This document shows, piece after piece, positions 21,051 to 32,516 of a DNA stretch of 64,000 bases. Positions within the stretch are counted from its first letter, which is position 1; each line of letters opens with the position of its first letter. The notes under the pieces were generated by a model that saw only the letters and a list, made by a program, of their open reading frames with translations, did not search any database and had not been told where the DNA came from. This DNA comes from Candidatus Gracilibacteria bacterium (GTDB taxonomy: Bacteria; Patescibacteriota; Gracilibacteria; BD1-5; UBA2023), in NCBI GenBank assembly GCA_028687475.1, contig JAQUAB010000001.1, positions 372,001-436,000 of the forward strand, written 5' to 3'. Made by a program: the position numbers and the translations under genes.

Positions 21051-21713
21051 ATGTATTCCGATAATTCTCCTGTACAGATACTCAATATGCTCGAACTTCG
21101 AGAACAAAACCAGAGTCTATATGAAACCCTTCCTGGGCAACTTCATTCGATATCAGCTCGAGAAGAAGCACTTCTAGAAAGAAGCACTCAACATTATACA
21201 ACCCAAAGAAACTATAATCAGATCGTTATCGCAACTACAAGAAATAGAGTGATTGGTAGTGTATGAATGCTTCCTGTTGCGGATGGAATATGCGAGGTCA
21301 GTGGTGCATGGGTACATAGTGAATTCCGATGACATGGTATCTGAGGTCAACTCCACAAAAAACTGAAAGAGGTAGCAGTATCAGCTAATCAGATACTATA
21401 TTCCACGGTAAAACCTCATATTCCATGAAACTTTCCGGAAGTTCTCATCAATATAAAAGAGCTGTGAGCCATTCCAGTCTCATTTTCTCAGCTTTCAGAA
21501 AAAAATCCTGAAGCCTTTCGCTGATGTTGTGCATGCAGTGAAAGAAAAAATCATGAATATTGCCCCGATCGGGATCATACCTGTTTTCTGTTAATGCAAT
21601 GAGCTCGTCGAGAAGATGCGGAAATAATACTCAATTCACCAGGGTGGAAGAATGCGATAGATGAAAAAGGGAGAGATACCTTGATTCATCATATCGATCA
21701 ATATATCTTGTAA
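21051..21713 (+). CDS. GNAT-family acetyltransferase-like protein (220 aa)
   Basis: The core WVHSEFRGHGIGGQLHKKL matches the GNAT acetyl-CoA pyrophosphate-binding loop (R/Q-x-x-G-x-G/A). Two of its glycines come from TGA. A C-terminal Cys-rich stretch (FRGCCACSERKNHEYC) could bind zinc. The substrate is unknown. It is 9 bp upstream of the aspartoacylase-type gene, so the two probably form an operon. Confidence 0.82.
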
Positions 21714-21722
21714 CTATAAAAT

Positions 21723-22604
21723 ATGTCAACAATTCAGTATCATATCTTCGATTCGTGATTGCCATGAGATACGATTGCCATATTCGGTGGTATCCATGGG
21801 AATGAGACCTCTGGTATCCAGGCGGCTCTACGGATCGTAGAAGATATCCGTGAATGAAATAGCATCCTCGCAAAAGGAAGGCTCATCGTAATTCCTCTAT
21901 GTAATCCTCTGGCTCATTCAATATGAGTTCGCTATGTAGAGAAAAATCTCAATCGATGCTTCATGCGAACTCTACCAGCAAATCCTTGCCAAGAGGAGCT
22001 CTACGCTCATGAAATCATGGATATTCTCGAGACATATCAAGTATCCAAACTCATGGATCTCCACTCAACTTCTGGACCATCCATACCATTTATGTTTGTG
22101 GAAGAGAAGAATCTTGATTTTGCCCAGAAACTTGGAATATCTCATGTTATCATAGGCTGGGATAGGCTCGGAGATGGTGTGCTATCGGGTGACAGTGAGG
22201 GATATATGAATAGTTTCCCTGGAAGGATGGGATTCACGTTCGAGGCAGGAAATCACAACAATCCAGAGTGAGCAAAAAATGCGTATCAGATGGCGCTCAA
22301 CTTCCTCGTTGCCAATATGATGATAGATATGCGATATTCTCATACTATTGGCAGAGAAAAGATGATTATCAAAATGAAGGATGTCTATATCCTCGAGTGA
22401 ACGAGCTTTGAATATGCTATCCCAAGTATAGAGAATTTTTCTCTCATAGCCCCTGGAAGTGGGCTCATTGGATATTCTGTAGATGAGGGTGGAACAAGAA
22501 AACCTATCTTTGCAACCCCATGAGATATCCTCGTAATGCCCAAAGCATTCGATATTCACCAATGAGAGGAAGTGTTTTTCTTGGGAGAAAGTATCCCTTC
22601 ATAA
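21723..22604 (+). CDS. succinylglutamate desuccinylase/aspartoacylase-family hydrolase (293 aa)
   Basis: Zinc carboxypeptidase-like amidohydrolase (M14-related AstE/AspA family). Zinc ligands are His25 and Glu28 in GGIHGNET and His114 in DLHSTSG; the catalytic Glu is probably Glu174 in FTFEAGNH. KNLNRCF provides the substrate-binding Asn-Arg. The family removes an acyl group from an N-acyl amino acid. The gene follows the acetyltransferase by 9 bp; acylation and deacylation by neighbours is an attractive but unproven link. Five or more TGA codons encode Gly. Confidence 0.88.
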
Positions 22605-22641
22605 ACCAATTCCCGTTCACATATTGTATACATTCCACGAC

Positions 22642-22675
22642 AAAATATCCTACGAAACATAGGATATTTTCTTCG
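22642..22675 (+). terminator. intrinsic terminator
   Basis: Perfect stem AAAATATCCTA / TAGGATATTTT with a 7-nt loop, followed by a T-rich tract, 38 bp after the hydrolase gene. Confidence 0.75.
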
Positions 22676-22764
22676 TCAAAGGATCTATTGCCATCAATAT
22701 CAGAAAAGGGATGCGGAATATAGTCAGAAAGCTCAGAGAATCAAGAAAATAATGAAAGAATATA

Positions 22765-22793
22765 TTGACGATGGTAGGAATATGGTATAAAAT
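22765..22793 (+). promoter_or_regulatory. promoter of the 237-aa gene
   Basis: TTGACG (22765-22770) and TAAAAT (22788-22793) with 17-bp spacing, about 33 bp before ATG 22826. This favours ATG over the in-frame GTG at 22796. Confidence 0.6.
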
Positions 22794-22825
22794 ACGTGCG
22801 TTATTATTCGTTTACTGTATCTATT

Positions 22826-23539
22826 ATGGCAGAACTCGGAAAACTTGCTGGCGTACTTGCTACAACTGTTGCTCTTGCTGGAAATCCTCAAGCTCAGGAA
22901 GCTGCTGATTTTTCTGCTCTCGCTGAGAGTGGATATCCAGGGGTAAGCGAAGTTATCAGCAATACTCAATCTCGAATGATTCCTCTCGCAGAAGAGACAA
23001 AACCGATTCTTCTCGCACAAGCAAACGTAGAAACTGATGGGAAGGTATATGTTGCCTACGTGATACAACAGGATGGGAGTAAGAAAGAAGTGAAATATAC
23101 AAAGAGTGCCCAGGGAATAATCCAGCCACCAATAACGAATAATGGAAAACTTGTTGACGGCAGTTCTTCAACATGAGATGAAGGAAAAGACAGAAGAATG
23201 AACAGAAGTATTCTTGTGAAGTATGATAAAGATTCTCAAGTATTACTCGCCTTAGTGGACAAAAATGATATCATTCGAAAGACACAAAGAGATCTAGAAA
23301 CCCTTGTAAAGCTCGTTGAAAGTGGTAAAGAAATTACTAGAGAACAATTATTTAAATGATTTATTGCTGCATATATCTATGTAAATGCTTGAAAAGATGC
23401 AAAATGAATGATTCAAGGTATGGAAACAATAGCTAAAATAAAACTCAAGATGAGTGATAAAGAAATTAGTGACCTCAAGAAAGATGCGTCCAAACAAGCA
23501 ACAGATATGTGGATTGGTGCAACTTGAGCACTCGGATAG
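22826..23539 (+). CDS. hypothetical protein (237 aa)
   Basis: The first 25 residues (ELGKLAGVLATTVALAGN) may be a weak signal peptide. A central region (GKVYVAYVIQQDGSKKEVKY) is beta-like, and the C-terminal half is helical and lysine-rich. No family is recognised. It has its own promoter and is followed by a strong terminator and another unknown gene on the same strand. Stop is TAG. Confidence 0.7.
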
Positions 23540-23562
23540 ACGGTTTTTTGCACTCTACTACA

Positions 23563-23596
23563 AAATATGATATCCTAATTGGGATATCATATTTTT
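23563..23596 (+). terminator. intrinsic terminator directly before the 617-aa gene
   Basis: A 13-bp perfect stem (AAATATGATATCC / GGATATCATATTT) and T5 end exactly at the next gene's ATG (23597). The hairpin may therefore also act as a leader element for that gene. Confidence 0.75.
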
Positions 23597-25450
23597 ATGT
23601 CTGAACAACAGAAACAGGCTCTAGAACCTGAGCAAACATCAGAACAGCAATCACTTATAAAACTCATACAGAGTCTCCAACTTCCAAAAGAAGTCATTTC
23701 GAGTATTGAAGTAATAAAATGAAATGATAAAAAAGATTGCATTGATAGTTTACAAGATATTCAAAAAGATATCTCCGAATGAAAAATCTGAACATCAGAC
23801 GCCTCAGATAAAGCAAAAGATACTCTTATAGCATATGGAATAGTTATAGATAGTAAATGATGAGAGAATTGAAGTAAACCAGAAATTACTACCGGGAAAG
23901 AATGACTAAAGGTCGTGAATAATAATACTGAATATAATGAACGCTTTATAAAACTCTCCGAAGATCTCAATGCTGTCAAATCCCTCGACCCAACCATCGT
24001 TAATACTGAACTCGAGAAAGCAAAACAAGAAAAACCAAATCTTCCTCCTGAACTCACCAAAACTATTGCAGAAAAAACTGGAGTAGCCATAGGAAATGTC
24101 AGTGAAGTAAGTGCAAAGTGAGGAGTGAAACAGCAGGATATCACCAACATGATTGATGCCTACTACCTCTCGAATCCTCAAGTGGAAGCGAACATCAAGA
24201 AAGCAATTCAAGTAAAAGAATCAGGGAGACAATTCGGAAAAGAATTCGATGAACTCCGCAACAGTGCTCGACATCTCGATATTCCAGTCTATGAGACAGC
24301 TCAGAATATCGAAAAGCTCATTCCTGATAAATCTGATACAACACAGAAATCAGTAATTTCCACTATTAATTCCCTCACCAAAGAATCTCCCAACACCCTC
24401 ATCACCCGCACAGGTGACAAGCTCACATGGGATGGAGCAAGAGAATGAGAAAAGTTCGAGATCGATATGAGTGTCCATCCACCGAAGCTCTCTAAATCCC
24501 AAGATAACCTCTCCATCAGCCGAACGGAAGTTCCAGAGAATCCAGAACTCAAGGGTGCACGGGAATCGCTCGACAGGAGCAAGAATACTTATCAGGAAGC
24601 GAGCAAAGATATCCATAGTGATTTGAAGAACGCATGATACTACCAGAACCTCGATGGCTTCTCTATCGAGGAGGTCGAGAAGGCTTTTTCTGGAGGACAA
24701 TTCGACACCTACCGCGAGAAGATACAGAATGCTCGAACACCCGAAGAACAAGAAAAACTCCAACAAGAAATCCGTACACAAGCCGCACAATCAGAAGGAA
24801 TACTGACAAAGAAAGGTTTCGCCTACATGGATCAGATCCTCTCTGAGAAGATCGAGATGGGAAAAATCGGTATCGAAAATGCTGGATGAGAAACTGCAAC
24901 GGAACGAGATCTGAATGAGAAACTCCGTGCGCTCGAGAATCTGAAGTCCAGTGACAAGCTCACGAAATATGTGAATGCTCGAAGAGAATACGAAAAAGAA
25001 CGTGAAGCAATCAAAAAAATAGAAACTCCTGGAGTAGATACTTTCTCTGAGAATGCTTCAGAGACGCTCAGCATTCTCAATTCTCTCGGCTATGGAGAAC
25101 TCGGTCAACAGTGACTCGATGACCTCCTAGAAGCCATGAATCTCCACAATAAGTGAACCGTCGAACCGATTGACCTCAATAGAAATCCAAAACTCGATAA
25201 TGCTCAGAAAAAATCACTCAGGACTCTGAGTGAAGACATACTCCAGAGATTTCAAAGAAAGGCAGAAGAGTCAGGAAAAACCGCTCCAACCAATTTCCGA
25301 GAACTCTGGCATGGAATCAGTTTCGGTTTTCAAAATTATGAACGATTTCGAAATGATAATTGGAATACTCGTGAAAAACGAGAACAATTTCTCTTCCAGA
25401 ATCCAGAAGCAGAGAAAACACCAGAACGTCCAGAAGAAAGCACAAAATAA
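23597..25450 (+). CDS. long charged helical protein (617 aa), unknown
   Basis: Open from ATG 23597 to TAA 25450 with 13 in-frame TGA codons by my count, one of the densest uses in the window. It is hydrophilic, with many Glu, Lys, Ser and Gln residues and coiled-coil-like stretches; there is no signal peptide. A short conserved-looking piece (RELWHGISFGFQNYERF) lies near the end. Likely cytoplasmic. No family recognised. Confidence 0.75.
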
Positions 25451-25522
25451 GTCCAAGAAACCTCCAACAATAATTGCAAATATCCGCTTTTGTATACAAT
25501 AAGAAAAATAACTTTTCTCACT

Positions 25523-27484
25523 ATGCGCAAATTCCCTGTCATTGTCGCTCTGGTTCTCATCATAGTCGGATGAGCCTATGCTCTCGTCGTGAATCTCCTT
25601 CCTGACAATAGTCGATTCCCACGAGTTCCCACAGGAGATGGAACAATCGGATGAGCGATAGCGAAAATCCTCGGCACCACCGACCTCGCGAACTACATCG
25701 GTGATGGAACGGTCGCGAATACGAATATGCTGAGTGGAGTGACCGCAGATAAGCTTCTCAAAGCTCAAGATATCTGTCTCGCACCGAATGTCTGGATCAA
25801 GACCGATGCAAATGGAAAACCCGTATGTGGATCATCCAATATGCTCGCGGTGAATATCGGGACGGTTCAGATAGATACCTGTGTCGGTGCAGCGATTGCC
25901 TATCGTGCAGATGGAACTACGAAGACTTTTTCTGATGGGGATATTGTTCTTCAGGGAGATATCGTCCAGACCGATGCAGGATGTCCTATCACCATCGCAT
26001 TCGCCGATCTCTCACTCATACGTCTCGATGGTGGATCAACTGTCTCACTCGATACTGGAGTGACAACATGAGGACAGAGTATCGCCTACGCTATCCTGAA
26101 CAATGGCGGACTCTGGGGACGTGTCCTCACCGAGAATGGCGAATATCGCATCGGTAACGATGATATCGTCGCTGGTGTACGAGGAACGTCTATACAGTTC
26201 ACGAAAGAAGGGGCTTCTCCAACTCCAACGAAAAATGCAAATGGTGATTGGGTATTGCCTCCAGCAACCCCAGGAGGAACCTTCCAGGTGGTACATTCCA
26301 CTCAACCAGGTGTGAATCTCGAGTGTACGAAAGAAAATACAACAACATTTGTCGGAACTGGAAAAATCGCAACACTTCCAACATCAGGAGATTGTACTCC
26401 GACACTCTCGAATCTCTCTGTAGCTGGTGGCTCTATCTATACGAACCCTACCGCCCCAAAGGTCGCAGAAAACACGCTAGCAGACCTCGAGTATATGAGC
26501 GAAAGGCGCGCAGTTCCACGTATCAATACGGAATTCGATATCACCAAACCAAAAAATACAAAAGACAAAAATGATATCTGTGATCCTACAGGCACAACAA
26601 GTGAGGAATATTGGGAAAATCTTCTCTTGGCTGGTATGGAGCCATGTCTACCACAGGGACTTATTGCTTTTGCGGATTATACTCTCTGAAATACGAATAT
26701 GTATTTTTTCAACTCCGTTGGCTATTTACGAGCATGAAAACTCGATATAACATGAAAAACTCTCTACGATGATGGATTATTAAAATCCGGAATATCCACT
26801 CCAAATGCTGATATCAAATCTACCAATATTGCAGATACAATAAATCGGAAATGATGGAATAGTGACTGTCCTGATGATGACGGACGAGAATTTTGTAAAG
26901 ATCTGAAGGAACTCCGAAACCTATGATGGAGTGATATTCTTGTGAATATAAACCCAAGCAGTAAAACATCACATCAATGAGGTTTTTATCAATGGAAATA
27001 TGATGACTGGTATGAATGGAATTATCAAGCAAAATATGTATTCCAACCTCAAACATTCTCATTCAATGGTGGCATACCAATAACAACAGCTGGACAATAT
27101 ATCTCCTATCCACTTCCCCTCTTCCCTGGATGAGCAAGTAGTCTCGCAGGAAGAACAGTGATGATTGAGTTGGGAAGTCCTGTTGGAAACATAACACATA
27201 TTCCTGCAAAATATTATGTATTAGATTTATGATGATCTCTTAAGGTTTCACTTGAGAACGGAACGTGGAAGTGTTGATGGGTAACATCACCAAATTCTGG
27301 GGTATGTAGAACGACAGGCACAACTATTGATCTTATTCCAAGTAGTACATCTCTTACGGTCAATCTTCCTATGAGTATTAATCCAACTCAAATGGTAGTA
27401 GGAAATCTGTGGTCACCATCAATTCCATCCGCCCATCTACAAGCCTCAATCTGAACTACAATCAAAAAGATATCTATTCAATAA
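25523..27484 (+). CDS. FecR-domain anchored surface protein (653 aa)
   Basis: An N-terminal membrane helix (VIVALVLIIVGGAYALV) is followed by LGTTDLANYIGDGTV, like the protein at 19828-20160. A FecR-type domain follows (GDIVLQGDIVQTD ... DLSLIRLDGGSTVSLD ... IVAGVRGTSIQF). FecR domains outside siderophore signalling are common in exported beta-rich proteins. The C-terminal part (about residues 300-653) is beta-rich with PNADIKSTNIADTI and TTAGQYISYPLP. Many TGA codons encode Gly. Probably an extracytoplasmic structural or sensory protein. Confidence 0.83.
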
Positions 27485-27488
27485 TTAT

Positions 27489-27517
27489 AAAAAGCGTTTC
27501 AAGTAGAAACGCTTTTT
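27489..27517. terminator. bidirectional terminator between convergent genes
   Basis: Perfect 12-bp stem AAAAAGCGTTTC / GAAACGCTTTTT with a 5-nt loop, between the stop codons of the FecR gene (27484) and the minus-strand gene (27534). T runs occur on both strands. Confidence 0.85.
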
Positions 27518-27533
27518 ATATAGTTTAATATAA

Positions 27534-30293
27534 TTATCCATCATTTTTAGTAGAGAGAGTGAATGTTTTCTGGATCTGCCCGGTTCCATTGGAAGCTGTG
27601 ATGGTAACAGTGAATGTGGTAATATCTCCAAAAGCCCCTTGAGCATCATATATTCCGGAAATCACCCCTGTTAAAGTATTAATACTCAAATTCCCATTTG
27701 CATCGTTTGGTAATCCGTTTGCTGAATACGTGATGGTTCTACCGAGAGGATCAGTAACTCATCCTGCATTTATGGTAATTAGACCAAATCAAGCATTGTC
27801 ACTCACTGTCATATCTGCAAGGCTTGCGAAGGCACCGCTGGCAACTGGTGCAACATCAAGTGTCGTGAAGCTTTGTTTTACTGTTTTCTTTACTGTGAGT
27901 GTATTCGTTGCTCCGTTATAGGTCGTATACTGCATCTGCCATGCATACGCCGTATTCGGAGTGAGAGATGATGCAGAGACAAGCTTACCACTCGCATCAG
28001 TCACGAGATAGCTGATACTTGGTGTGAAGCCTCCAGGATTATCACTATCAGTTACGCTTCCTCCTACGAAGATGATACTCGTCGCAGTGATCGTCGGAGT
28101 TGGGAGAGTGACGACTTCGGCATGGTCGACCAGTACGATATTTTCTGTGAACGTGAGCGATGTTGCCATGCTCGCAGGAGTACTTCCACTTGACTTTGTA
28201 CGGATGAGAACCGTCTGATTCCCTGGATAGGTAGCACTCGCACTATACCCTGACCATGAAGTTCCACCATTCATAGATACTTCAAGTGTTGCTGGATCAA
28301 GAGAACCACAGTTGATCGTATTCGCAATATCATCAGCAGTACATGCTGGTGCTGCTGGTCGTGCCATATCTACAGAACTTGTTGCACGAGTCTCTGTGAT
28401 AATACGCTTCACCTCCCCAAGTGTTGTAGGATTGGGCTTCAGAATAGGATTGTCGACTGCTTCTCAGACAAGTGTTGCAGGAACTGGAGTTGTACCATCT
28501 GCATTCGGACGGACGAATTTCTTCTCTGCTGTGAGTGATGTTGGCTTCGAATCATATTCGAGACTCACACCAACGAGTTCACTCGCACGAGCTGGACCCT
28601 GTGCAGGTACATATCTGAGATGTGCTTCCCCACTCCAATGTTCATTGATCTGTCCTGTATATGTCGCAGAGAGGACTCTTGTCTTTCCTTGGGCGTGTAC
28701 ACCGAGACTTGCCTTCCATGTGTCACCATAGTATGTATAATCAGCACCTCCGACTGGACGTGTCCCATTCACAGGATCATTGCTCACTCCTGCTGATGCG
28801 ACGAGTTGGCCATTTTCTCCGATATCCCAACGGTATCCAGCGAGAAGTGTAGTACGTGAGAAAGCATCCCAAAGAGTAGTTTCTTTTCATTTTATCGTGG
28901 TCGTTGTCGTACGGATAAAATTCATAAATGCTTCTTCAGTGACCGTTGTGGAGATAGTGGATTTTTCAGAAAGAGTGGTACTTATTCCCTGTTCATGGAG
29001 AAATCGGATAAATGCATTTCGATAGTTCACTTGTGCTGAGAGACTGATAGCACTGAGATCGCCATGATATTCTGAATTCCCGAGAGCCTTCGCTGCATCC
29101 TGAGTGACTGCTGCTACACTGATCATACCATTCACTTCCTGAGTGATCTGGAATCCTATAGCGAGGAAGTAACTCTGAAGTTCTGTAGCTAGGATAATCT
29201 CGCTTCCGAGTGACCAAGTACCGCTATCATAGACCGTCTTGAATCGAAGTCCAGACCCAGCAGTATTCCCAACAATTGGACCAGCAGAAACAGTGAGACT
29301 TTTGGAATCGGCAGGAAGATTCATCTGACTCGCAGAATTCATATCTGAAGAGGTTCCTCAGAGATTATGTGCCTGAGCTTCATATATCCATGCACGGAGA
29401 GCTCATTGGACATCACCATTCTGAACGTTCGCAACGAAGTCATCGACCGAAATTTTGGCACCAGGAATGACAATCATATCCTGACCATTGACGTGCTGGA
29501 GATGAATTCCTCGTGGTCAGAAACTGGTGTCGAGAATTGAACGAAGTTTATCTACAATTTCCTGATTCCTCCCTACTATTCCATTTGTCTTAGTAGTAAC
29601 GATCTCTACTACTTCTTGTCAATGAGCCGATGGAACTATCATATCGCCAATCGTCACTCAGACACTCTTTAATGTATCAAAAAATACATTCTGAAACTCA
29701 GAAGAATCATCCTCTAATAATCATCCAATATTCTCAATCGTAATAGCTGAATATGTGGGAGCAGGCATACCAGATGCAAGCTGTACACCTGCCAAAGCCA
29801 TATTTACCGCTGGTGATGCATTTCATTCAAAAAAGAGTGCATCCCCCTTACCTACAGAAACATCCTCCTCAAGTATAGTTCAATCATTTGATGAAACATA
29901 AGCTGATTTTGACTTATATTCTCCCAAAGTGAGTACAACTCCATTTTCTTTCTCTATACGCACCTCTCCATTTCTTGGAGAAACTACAACTTGTTCCCCT
30001 TGAGAGCGGATCGAATTCATAATAAAACTCAAATCCCATCAAAGCAGATTATCAAGGTCTAATCGATCTTCTTTTGTAGCTGTTTGTTCTCATGCATTTG
30101 GTTTGCATCCAATATTCTTGAATGTCGTAACTTTTGAAATATGGTTATGTATCACAAGATACGCTGTATTTCAGAATGACAGAATCCCCATTTGCATACC
30201 TGCTACCTTGAAAGCATTCAATGCCTCTGCCAATTGTGCGCGATGAATCCCTACAGACTGAATACTCGGGGATTGTGGATGTATTGAAAGCAT
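27534..30293 (-). CDS. large beta-rich surface protein with Ig-like C-terminus (919 aa)
   Basis: ATG 30293 to TAA 27534. The N-terminal half is mixed; the middle has strand repeats (LVGVSLEYDSKPTSLTAEKK, then GYRWDIGENGQLVASAGVS) like porin or adhesin beta-strands. The C-terminal 90 residues (ITYSANGLPNDANGNLSINT, then GVISGIYDAQG) are a cadherin-like/putative-Ig domain (He_PIG type). No classic signal peptide is obvious at this start. It lies 37 bp downstream of the gene at 30331-32424 and so is in its operon. Surface role inferred. Confidence 0.82.
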
Positions 30294-30330
30294 ATAATAA
30301 ATAGAAACGAGTAAATAAATAGAAACGTTC

Positions 30331-32424
30331 TTATCTTGCCCCGATACCTATACTTCGAGGCGTAGCAGTCGTTGGTTTACGTGCCACAATGATAGTATAT
30401 TTTTGTACAGCTATCTTCTTTGGATCATGAGTATTTTTCATCTCTGCATTACTACGAGTTCTTGTTCTAAGTTTTACACCCAGAGTCAATCCATCTTTCC
30501 AATAATAGGAATCAAGCTGGAGTTCTTTGATATCTGTGAGCGGAAGAATAATTTGATTCTGACTGACTTTTGTATCTTTTGCATCGGAAGTAATCTGTAT
30601 ACCAGCTCTTCGAAGTTCATCTGTGAGATTCTTCGGAGCACCCATATCATCTCCGAATGGGAGATATGTATTCCGCGCCGTGAGAATAATAGTACCATTC
30701 TCATACGACACTTTCGCGTATGGTCGGAATACTCCGTCGAAAAGCGCTACTACTTCTTCTGGATTCATGGATTCTGAAGCCTGTGTATTGTATCCTTGTG
30801 AGAGGAGATGTGCATGAGCTTGTGCGATAGAATCACTCGCATTCTCTGTATCGAGCCAATCGATACTTACACCTGGCATGATACCAAATATTCCGAGCAA
30901 CACTCCTGCAAGTGCGATCTTGGTTTCTCCGAGTTTTCCTGCAGCGAGATATTCGAGATACATATATTTCACGAGCTTTTTCTCACGCTTGAGAATCTGC
31001 AATTTGCGGGCATAAGTAGCAGTATCGAACTGTGAACCCATGAGGCGACCACGAATCGCACGAATATCGAGAATATCAAGTTTTCTTCCTATATCTGATG
31101 CAACGAAATCTTGAATACGCTCCATACAAGCATCGACAGTATCACTTGCATTGCAAGAAAATGCTGTCTCAATAAGTTCATTGGATAATTTGATTTTCTC
31201 GGTAAATGTTGCCCCTGTGTCTTCTCGGTATCCGAGCGCTATATGTGGTCATGTCAGTCCATACCCAACTCATCCTGATGCTGTTGTCTTGATAGTATTC
31301 ACATCCGAAAGTGGTGCTGCAGTATATGCTTCCTGATTCAGGGTCTTGGTATAGAAAAATCCTGCCACAGGAAATACTCCTGTCTGACCAGAATTCACTC
31401 CAATATTCGCAGTGATACGAGATGATCCATCGAGTTGATACTTCACTCCAACACTTGTCATGAGAACTACTACTGTTCCTTCGCTGGTATCCTGAACTCC
31501 AGCATTGATTCCGAACTTGATCTTATATTGTCATACATCCATCTGTTCTCTTCCGGTATTCTGGAGTGACACTTGTGCATGAGAACTTGAATAAGACCCG
31601 ATAAGTTCTGGCGCGACGACAAGAGCTTGGGCAAGAAGCATATTCTTTATTTCCCCGGAATCGATATTTTTCTGAAGATCGAGAAGTGCCTGCTTGTGAA
31701 CTGCATCTGTGATTTTTCCTTGAGCCAGAAGCGCATCGATTGTCCTCGGAAGATCCGCTTCGGCACGAGCTACTTCAGCGAGAAGATTTCCATATTCTGG
31801 GTGAGATTCGATTATCTGTAGATTCTTCTGCCATTCCGTATCTGCATTTTCACCATATTGGAGGAGAAATTGGAATGGTATTCCCTCGAGAAGAACTGCA
31901 TTCCATCCAATATGAAATGCCTGAATAAGTTCAGGATTCTGACGTATTGCTTCAAGGAGTGATTCTTTGGTCTGAATATCTGGAATTTCTACACCAGATC
32001 GCTTGAATATGGAAGCAACATTCCTATAGAATTGTTCTAATTGTCATTGTTCTATCATTATATTCTCAATATCCGAGATTGATTTTTCTAGTTGATTTCC
32101 CGATAACATACCTATATCTCGCTTATCTACATGCCCATCAAGATTAGCATCAGCCAATACTTTCCAAAGAGTATCGAGAGTAGCATGGTTTGCGAGGTCA
32201 CAACGCGCATATACAGCACGAGCATCAGTGAGATGCTGATGATATTGTGCATCTGACTTATTTGGCTGACATGCCACATTATTCCCCTCCTTTGGAGTAG
32301 GAGCATAAGCACTAAAAAAGTAATTCATTAGTTCTTGAGTTCTTGCTTGTACTCCTGGCACCGCTCCAGCGAGAGCAATACCTGCAGCCAATGAGCGCCA
32401 TACATTGTTTCTAGCATTTTTCAT
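30331..32424 (-). CDS. exported protein with EF-hand-like loop and beta-rich core (697 aa)
   Basis: A signal peptide (SLAAGIALAGAVPGVQA) is followed by a small helical domain with DANLDGHVDKRDI, a calcium-binding EF-hand or dockerin-like loop. The centre is beta-rich (GVKYQLDGSSRITANIGVNS, then GGVGYGLTGPHIALGYRED). The C-terminal part carries a hydrophobic segment (IALAGVLLGIFGIMPG) and ends basic. Same general layout as 7813-11202 and 27534-30293. First gene of a two-gene operon with a promoter overlapped by an inverted repeat. Function unknown. Confidence 0.82.
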
Positions 32425-32429
32425 ACGAA

Positions 32430-32470
32430 AAAGTATAAGTATTAAATCTTATACATAATACTTATACTTT
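32430..32470 (-). promoter_or_regulatory. 13-bp inverted repeat in the leader/promoter
   Basis: AAAGTATAAGTAT (32430-32442) and ATACTTATACTTT (32458-32470) are perfect inverted copies 15 bp apart. They begin 5 bp upstream of the start codon at 32424 and one arm sits between the -35 and -10. A repressor operator or an RNA hairpin blocking the ribosome site would both fit. Confidence 0.6.
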
Positions 32471-32481
32471 TGTATTGTCAA
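32455..32481 (-). promoter_or_regulatory. candidate promoter of the 32424-27534 operon
   Basis: TTGACA (32481-32476), 15-bp spacer and TATTAT (32460-32455) on the minus strand; the spacer contains one arm of the inverted repeat. Confidence 0.5.
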
Positions 32482-32516
32482 TAGTTTTTTGACTATTTTT
32501 ATATTTTATATGGAAT

